Shown piece after piece: positions 57,158 through 64,000 of a stretch of DNA of 64,000 nucleotides. The position numbers and the translations under genes were made by a program. Each line of letters begins with the position of its first letter. The first letter of the stretch is position 1. The notes beneath the pieces are model-generated. The model had not been told where the DNA came from, did no database searches, and saw nothing but the letters and a program-made list of their open reading frames with translations. The stretch is taken from NCBI RefSeq assembly GCF_051020985.1, contig NC_135007.1, positions 15,341,501-15,405,500 on the forward strand. The letters run 5' to 3'. Source of the DNA: Nomia melanderi (lineage: Eukaryota > Arthropoda > Insecta > Hymenoptera > Halictidae).

Positions 57158-59084
57158 ACCTACAATCCAAAACAACTAACAAAGAATCCATCACCAACGA
57201 TCGCGTAATCACGTTTGAAGCAAAGCAGCTTCGATCGAGCGGAATCCGAACATCGTCGCGAGTTAGTCCGTCTCGGAGTAGAAGATTCCCAGGACCGGGT
57301 GAATCCGTGACGGATCCCGGCGACTCGAAGACGCGCGGATAAAGTTCCGCGGATAATCCCGAAGAAACCCGACGCCTGCCGCGAGCGACAGTAGTTTTAG
57401 TGAGCGGGCGCGCGAGGCCGGCTAGCTGCGATCTAATCCTATTTTCGTTAGATCCGTTAATGGTTAATGGGAGGCAAAGTGGTCAGCGACCGGAACAAGG
57501 CCTAAGTCCGTCTTAAATCCTGTAGGAGGGAAACCCTTGTAGCCCTTAGACCAAGGACCGTAATCCGCGCTGGATAACTATTGCCTCGTCTTTGTGTATG
57601 CGTATCTCTCCCTCTCTCTCTCTCTGTCTCTGTCTATCTATCTATCTCTCGCTGCCTTACTCTCTTTCTAGGAGTTAATCGAAGCCGCGGGACCGTGAAC
57701 GTTATCGACGGAATCTCCTCTAACCTGTTAACCAGCCATGACGACTTCACTGCTCTGCTCACCGGTGTCTATCTTTAGCTCCGGTTTTCTTATCTGTCCA
57801 TCGACGCGCTGTTGAATTTCACTCGGTCTCAATGCTCATTTATTCTAGGCTTCATTCATTTATTGCCTCATTCATTTTTGGCGGTGTCGAGTAATTACGG
57901 GTGTAGGAACTTTGAAATTCTTTACAAAGAAATTTAGTATCTATGGTATTCGTATCGATCGAGTCTCGAGTACTCCTTGTTAGTTGCTAACTGGCTCGTT
58001 TCATTTTTTAAGGGAACGTATACGATTGCATAGCGATAAGACGTGGTGTGAGTTTCAGATAGACGTTGAACTAATCGCGAAGTGCTACTGGATTCATTTT
58101 CATACGCGACACGTATGGTTTAACACTTCGCCTAGAAAGAACTGTAACTGCAACCTTCTCCATTGTCTTCGATTGTACTCGTTCAATTAATTTAGTTAGA
58201 AACTATGTTTTGTACAAACAGGAACCGTATTTGATGAATTGATAGTCCCACGTTAAGACTTAGTAAATAACAAAAGGAAAAGATGAACAGAGTGAAAGGC
58301 AATACGTTGCTAAGTGAGAAGTGGGAGATCCCATTCGGTTGGCTACTTGGTCGATGATTTGATGGAGTTCAATGGGATTGTTTCATTTGGATATTTATAT
58401 TTGTTGGAACACTGTTTTAATTGATATTCACGTTGAATAAGGATTCTATAGTCCTTGTCCTAACACTTATAATGGTCACCGCGGCACACGTGAGATCGAA
58501 AAGATCGAGAAACGCGTATATGCGACCACAGCAGTCAAAGGGTTAACCGAGACTCGGTTTCCGCTCGGCCGGAGACAATTCGAGTCCCGCGCGGAGAAGC
58601 ATGCCCGCGGGAGAGGACAAACTTGCCCGGTAGGCGAGCGATCGTTGCGCGTTTATAATATGCAAGGGTGGAAACAATAATATCGTTGTTTCTGGCCGGG
58701 AGGTTCGGGGGCCACCCCTTTCGGATCCCGGAGGAAAGCCTCGCGCGGCCGAGTAACGCGACGCGCCGGGATTAATCGGGCTCCGCCTATGAAATTTATG
58801 AAATTCGCGCGTTGCGAACCGACGGGAGCCCGGCCGCTGCCCCTTGAAACGCGCCGGAAGACGTTCGGGATCGGGGAACCTCCTTTTCGTCTTCTTCTTT
58901 CGTCTTCGGCAAGAATTCTGTGAATATTAAGACTCAACTGATAGTTGTGACTCTTACTAGAAGTGTATTATTTAAACCTGATTACTTTAAATCGCTTTCG
59001 TTTAGTTCAATTCAGTGTTGCCACGGTTTCAACACGCTTCTAAATACTAGATACTAATCGTATTACGATGTTTTAACTTCTTAT
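57158..59084. other. Islands 57180-57730 and 58470-58910 with unique AT-rich sequence between
   Basis: A CT/TATC simple repeat lies at about 57607-57650. The stretch 57740-58470 shows no repeat or gene. A lone MITE-like right end (GTCAAAGGGTTAA) lies at 58533-58545. Confidence 0.45.
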
Positions 59085-59590
59085 GATTCGAATCTCCAGT
59101 GTTAATCTAATTAATCCCAGTGCAGCGTGTTTTACTTCTTGTTACAGTTTCAAAGAAACAAAGCTATTTTATATAGATATTTCAAATATTGATGCGCTAC
59201 AACAAAACTTAATATCATATATAACACTTCGTAATTTTGTTACATCGAATCAAATGATAACCGAGAGTCATCTCTCGAGTGCAAAGGGTTAACCCTTCGA
59301 AAGTCTTCCGCTAGATATATTCAAGAAAATATCTTGCGCAACTTATCGCGTCGAATACTCCTAGTAAAAAACCTCTGAGTGCAAAGGGTTAACCTCAGTC
59401 ATTTGATTTGACCCAAGAAAATTGTAAAATTGAAAACTCAATATTAAATTTTATTCGAACATCGAAATAAAATAGTTCTGTCGCTCAATTTACGCAAGGT
59501 ATCTCTATGTCAACTGCAAAAGATATTGACATTTCATAAGGAAATAACGAACACTTATTAATAAAAATATTCTCGAGTGCAAAGGGTTAA
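59085..59590 (-). mobile_element. Cluster of three TTAA-1 MITE copies or fragments
   Basis: Right ends CGAGTGCAAAGGGTTAA at about 59276-59292, TGAGTGCAAAGGGTTAA at 59376-59392 and CGAGTGCAAAGGGTTAA at 59574-59590, each directly followed by new family sequence. Left termini are degenerate or shared, so the copies look serially inserted at the same TTAA. Confidence 0.8.
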
Positions 59591-60242
59591 TCGCCGTTTC
59601 CCTCAGACACGTGTAACCATCCCTCGGAACCCTCGCGGAGCGCGGAAGCCTCCGAAGAAAGCTAGATGACGGCGAACATCGTTGCAAGGCTGTCGCGGGG
59701 GCCAGCGTAACGGAACACGAAAGCCACATTATACTATTCAAACGATTGGCGGGGTTCGAGGCACGCGGCGCACGGCTAAGTTGACATTGTTGTTTCTGAG
59801 GGTGGCCCCCGGGGGCCCGGCGAATATCTTAGCGCCGCGCAGAAGCTGTACACGCGTACGCGTCGCCGTGCAAGCCCTCCGGGGATGTGAACGCTACAAC
59901 CGCCGCCGCCGCCGCCGTTGCCGTTGCCGTTGCCGTTGCCTCCCGTCTTCCTGCCACCATACACTAATCAATAACCATGAATCGCTCCGGTAACAGCGGC
60001 ATGCACGTTCCGTTGCACCGTTATTGTTGCCGGCCCGGAGTGCTCGAGCCACCGTGAATATTATTATCGGCGAGAGGAGCCTAGGCCCCGATCCCTCCTC
60101 GCGATACCACCCCCTTTCCCAACCCCCGGGCCCCGCGCTACACGGACACCCGAAAAACCAGGATTAACCCTTAACGGACCGGAAGTATTACAAGTTCAGC
60201 CGCTGCGAAAGAATAACGTTGACGGAAATGAATTCACTGATG
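59591..60242. other. GC-rich island with CCG and CCGTTG microsatellites
   Basis: Positions 59899-59940 are CCG then (CCGTTG)n repeats. The sequence is CpG-rich to about 60160, with no recognised gene. Confidence 0.55.
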
Positions 60243-60395
60243 GTTGACACGTTGCACTTGAGAAGTGACTCTCACCACATGATTTCATACAGTAACTATA
60301 AAATTTGATATGTAATATTATACTTGGTATAATGCGTCAATTTGGGAAATATTGAAATAAAATAGAATTCGGACGACATGGCAGTTAAAGTGTTA
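60243..60395 (+). mobile_element. MITE remnant, family TTAA-1
   Basis: TTGACACGTTGCACTTGAGA and GTGACTCTCACCACATGATT match the left part. The right part turns into CATGGCAGTTAAAGTGTTAA, which resembles the TTAA-6 terminus. Confidence 0.6.
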
Positions 60396-61600
60396 AGGTG
60401 TTAATGTGTTCATTGTAAATATTGCGACAATAACAATGAGAAAAGTAATAGAATGATTGTTGCAGCTATATACAAGACATTGGGTTTGAGTAGAAGTGTC
60501 CTGTCGCTATGCGGTAGGTTAAAGGTGAATCCTTTGGTTTTAGTTAGATTCTGCTATATATTTTGCAGAAACATCGAAACTTTTACAACTTCTGTCGTCA
60601 GTATCCTTCTTATAATCTATTCTACAGAATAGTTAAATACTCTATAATCTTAGTCAAATAGGCTTGCTACGACAGGGATGAAGCGTAATGATTACACAGT
60701 GAAGACTTGTTCCTGCTACCTTTTTATTCAAGCTGGATGAATGATAAAGGGTGGCTACTCTTTCCTGGAATGAGTCGGTCGGCCAGTTCGTCACGCTGTT
60801 GGCAGCGTTAAGGAGGTCTGTCTGGGAAGCGAGGATGTAGTTTAGGGTATGGAGAGAGCGCAACATCTGCTGCGTTTTGGATGCCATGCAAAACTTATGA
60901 ATTTTTATTCAGGGCGTTCCTTTGTCCGGATAGTTCGGTGTTGATGGACGTGGGTTGAGGGAAAGGTGCCATTTTGTGTGTGTACGAGGTGGGAATGGGT
61001 TTGATGAGGTGAGATATCTCAATGATCTTGGGAAGTGACTCGAGATAATTGCTTTAATTTCGTACGAAAGTTTTGCGATGAAATATTCATCAGTTCGGAT
61101 GTCCAAAAGCACCATACATAAAGAACATCGTAATAATCGTAAAAATATCTACATAATAAACAAAATAAAATAAAACAATCGTAAGAGAAGCAAGCTATGG
61201 TAAAAAATGATACGGTTCTTGAGTCTGTCAAGTATTCTTTTTCTACGAAACAGAAGAAAGAGAAACGAAGCTGACATTAGCACGAAGAAATAACGGGCGA
61301 CGCATAATTCACGGTTTATGGAGCGACTCGCGATTAGGGATCGTCTAATTGACGCGGGAATGATGAAACGACGCCTGAACCGCGGCGAGGGTGGCGCGAC
61401 GGTTTCTTACCAGCCAGCTTTCCGCGGTGACTAACGTTAATCCTTGAAATTTTAATGGCCGCGGACGAATCTCAATAAACTCGCGCCGTCCCACCGCCTT
61501 TCTCCACCGGGGAATCGATTTTCACTTTCCGCTCGTCAAGATTTCCACCCGCTGAACAATCCTTCGTCACGCTGTTCAATCGATTCAAACCACATCAAAG
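60396..61600. other. Unique stretch, no gene recognised
   Basis: AT-rich with a G/T-rich part at 60900-61020 and a small GC-rich island at 61260-61560. No repeat or coding segment is recognised. Confidence 0.4.
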
Positions 61601-61601
61601 T

Positions 61602-62095
61602 GAACTTCCAATACGAACTAAACCATCTCGTTTCATTCTAATATCCATGTAAACCAACCAGACACAAAATAAATACAAATTTCTCCATTTACACAATCCA
61701 CAATCCACAATCCACAGCTGCAAACAGACCTAAACAAAACTCCTCCACAACATATCAACTTCAGTCACTTTCAATGCAAACCAAACCACTTCATTTCATT
61801 CTAATATCCACGTAAACCAACTAGACACACAAAACATACAAATTTCTCCATTTAAACATCCCACAATCCACAATCAACAGCTGCAAACAGACCTAAACAA
61901 AACTCCTCCACAACATATCAACTTCAATTACTTCCAATACAAGCCAAACCACTTCATTTAATTCTAATATCTACATAAACCAACTAGACACACAAAACAT
62001 ACAAATTTCTCCATTTAAACATCCCACAATCCACAATCCACAGCTGCAAACAGACCTAAACAAAGCTCCTCCAAAAACCTATCAACTTCAATCAC
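61602..62095. repeat. A/C-rich tandem array, three copies of 163 bp
   Basis: CTAATATCC begins at 61638 and 61801, and CTAATATCT at 61964. Each copy includes TACAAATTTCTCCATTTA, CACAATCCACAATC and CAGCTGCAAACAGACCTAAA. The + strand is almost free of G (positions 61801-61860: 17 C, 2 G). Confidence 0.95.
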
Positions 62096-63350
62096 TCCCT
62101 TCAACCATCCCGTTCTCCAACCAACGCAAAACCACAAAACCACCCCAAACCGCTTCCAACATACTTCCCAACGCAGCACACAAAACAAACACACCCGCGA
62201 CTCCTACAAGAATTACACGTGAACGCGCGGATACTCTATAATCCTGCGAACCCGCCGAAAACCAGTTCCAGCAAGGGATGAAACAGCGTCGACAATCGAG
62301 GCGATCATTAAACCAGACATCGAGCCCGGCAGCGACGAGGAGCGTATTCGGCTCGGATCGCGCGAGGGGCTGACGTCCCGTCGACGACGATCTCTAATAA
62401 AGTTCAATTATCTCCGGAAACGTTAGGCACCCGGGGAAAAGGCGGAGAAAGGTGTACCGAACGGGGAACGGGAAGGTACGGCCAACACACACACACACAC
62501 AAACACCTGCACACAGACAAACGGTCGACCGCCCTAAAGTCGGTACGAGAGAAAGAGAAACCGGGAGAGATGATAATCTAAACGATCGCAAAGTGGGCTG
62601 CAGAAACGCGCCGAAATTGGCAATAACGGGGTGGGCGAGGTTCACCGGAGAACGAGGAGGGGCAGCGGGGGGGGGTCGGGTAGGGGGAGGTGGGGCTGGT
62701 CCGCGCGTAACGTATACGGAGAGCCGCGTTCGCCGTGGCGAGCCCCCGACGATCCGGCGCGAACTTCCTATTCTGGTTAGCATTCAAATTGAATCTTCGT
62801 GGCGGCCGGTCGTGAAGAGTTACCGCCGTTAATGGACCTCGCAAACGCTCTCAAATTGCCGGCAGACTGGCTGAGAAGACGCGCGCGGCGCGGCGGGGCC
62901 CTGCCTAATCTACCAAGCTTGATCCGCCGATCCCGCGCGCCCCGCCTCGCCGAGCTTCCACGGAATTTTCTCGCACACCCCTCATTACCTTCGTTATTAT
63001 TGTCCCCGGGATCGCCCGGGATTCGTTTTATGTTCCGCCGATGTTGCGAATCGGTGGCTGGAGCTACCGTGTTGGAATGATTTTGGTGGTGTTGATTCGG
63101 GATCATCGGTGTCTTTGGGATTGGATGTTTGTAGGGATGTTGGGAAATACATTATTGTTTTGAATATTGTGATGGATGTCTGGAGGAACTGGATGTCTGT
63201 TGTGGTGTTTTGGGGATTATGTGTAGTGAACGTTTGGTAGTTTTAATGAGTTAAACGACGTGTTACTGACGAGTGATGATATTGAATTACTTGAGAAGGA
63301 TTGTAACGAGATAACCGATGTCGAACGAAAGTGTTTAATATTAACGGTGA
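62096..63350. other. GC-rich island (62200-63060) with G/T-rich right flank
   Basis: An (AC)n run lies at 62484-62504. Open frames of 90-129 codons overlap on both strands without recognised domains. Positions 63181-63240 have 24 G and 3 C, the strongest right-flank skew counted. Confidence 0.6.
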
Positions 63351-63469
63351 ATAATGGAGAATTGTTCCTGGTTTCCTTTGCTGAGAGGTGATAACTCTTT
63401 GAATTGTGAAAGTTCTCTGGTTTCCCTAGTTAAAGTTCTTAACGAGAAATAAAGGAACTAAGGAAATAA

Positions 63470-63596
63470 ATTAAGGATGTGCTGTTTTATTTCGTTTTAA
63501 GTATCGATGAGTTATAGAGAGATTCGAATGAAGTAGTCACTCTGTGATTACACTGTATCGAATCGAATGAGGCGCTCCTCTGGTGTAAAGGGTTAA
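63470..63596 (-). mobile_element. MITE remnant, family TTAA-1, right end
   Basis: TCGAATCGAATGAGGCGCTCC and TGGTGTAAAGGGTTAA match the reverse-orientation right end with several changes. The left part is not recognised. Confidence 0.6.
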
Positions 63597-64000
63597 CTCT
63601 GCTAAGGGAGTTATTTTTTAATGTTAGTTTCGTAATGGATGCATCGCTAGAGCCATTGTTATTCGAGGTTAGGCGGCCGGGTCGATAGGCGTAGGTTCAA
63701 GATGAAATTGGATACGAAGAGAAAAAGAGGAAATTTGATTGCGTTCGGGGAATCGTTACGCGACTCGAGCAACTCCTGCGGAGTATCCTCAAATTGGCAG
63801 CGATCTAACGAGCGGCTTATCAGCCGATGAGCCGCGAGACGCGCGTTACGGGCTGCGCGGCTCATTGCGCTGCCAACGTAATTCGAGAAGCTACCTCGAG
63901 GGTGGCTCGCCCTTATTTCTTTTCTTCCGTTAAACCGAATTAGCTTGCTTGATTTAGGCACGAGATATACCCTCCGCCCGTTCGAAAAAAATGTTTCCTT
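63597..64000. other. Final stretch with partial GC-rich island
   Basis: Mixed composition. Short open frames overlap on both strands and nothing is recognised as coding. Confidence 0.4.

Larger units (their letters stand above)
38020..64000 (+). other. dac: dac intron, start of (more than 25,981 bp)
   Basis: The donor is GTCAGT after the Dachbox-C exon. The next exon should open by completing a phase-1 codon and continue the coiled coil (a Glu/Leu/Lys-rich helix in the family). I saw no acceptor followed by such a sequence up to the end of the window, so the rest is treated as one intron. A small exon could have escaped the eye. Confidence 0.65.

Overview
The window looks like a piece of an insect nuclear genome, most probably a hymenopteran and plausibly a bee. 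Three things suggest this: the coding exons read as an insect Dachshund protein, the non-coding DNA swings between very GC-rich, CpG-rich islands and AT-rich stretches, and there is a heavy load of small TTAA-flanked DNA transposons and microsatellites. No bacterial-style gene organisation is present. The species cannot be fixed from sequence alone.

The only gene I can support is dachshund (dac), on the + strand and only partly contained. Three internal coding exons are visible: 26886-26962, 29458-29628 and 37795-38019. Splice sites are consensus and the reading phases join perfectly (entry phase 2, then 1-1, 1-1, leaving in phase 1). Together they encode a linker with a PRDLS motif, an acidic low-complexity segment, and the first part of the C-terminal Dachbox-C/DD2 coiled coil. 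The N-terminal Dachbox-N (SKI/SNO/DAC fold) exons would lie upstream of position 1, and the rest of the coiled coil downstream of 64000. The window is therefore almost entirely intron: probably 26.9 kb before the first visible exon, then introns of 2,495 bp, 8,166 bp and more than 25,981 bp.

The non-coding sequence has a clear architecture. GC-rich, CpG-rich islands of 0.3-1.4 kb (for example 3060-3680, 11230-12060, 25190-25830, 34230-35640, 44080-45330, 52280-53120, 62200-63060) alternate with AT-rich stretches. Many islands, including those holding the exons, have an A/C-rich, G-depleted flank on the left and a G/T-rich, C-depleted flank on the right, so base skew flips sign across the island. 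The AT-rich stretches hold at least seven families of short TTAA-flanked inverted-repeat elements (piggyBac-type MITEs). Some are nested, and two come with an un-inserted (empty) tandem copy of the target site nearby. The window also holds many 70-240 bp tandem duplications, several minisatellites (6590-7215, 23215-23580, 41750-42740, 61602-62095) and long microsatellites (19680-19930, 20555-20629, 56655-56770).

No transposase, rRNA gene, convincing tRNA gene or second protein-coding gene was found. Dachshund is a transcription cofactor of the retinal-determination and limb-patterning networks, and its introns carry enhancers in other insects. The unique, repeat-poor parts of these introns are candidate regulatory DNA, but nothing in the sequence alone proves it.
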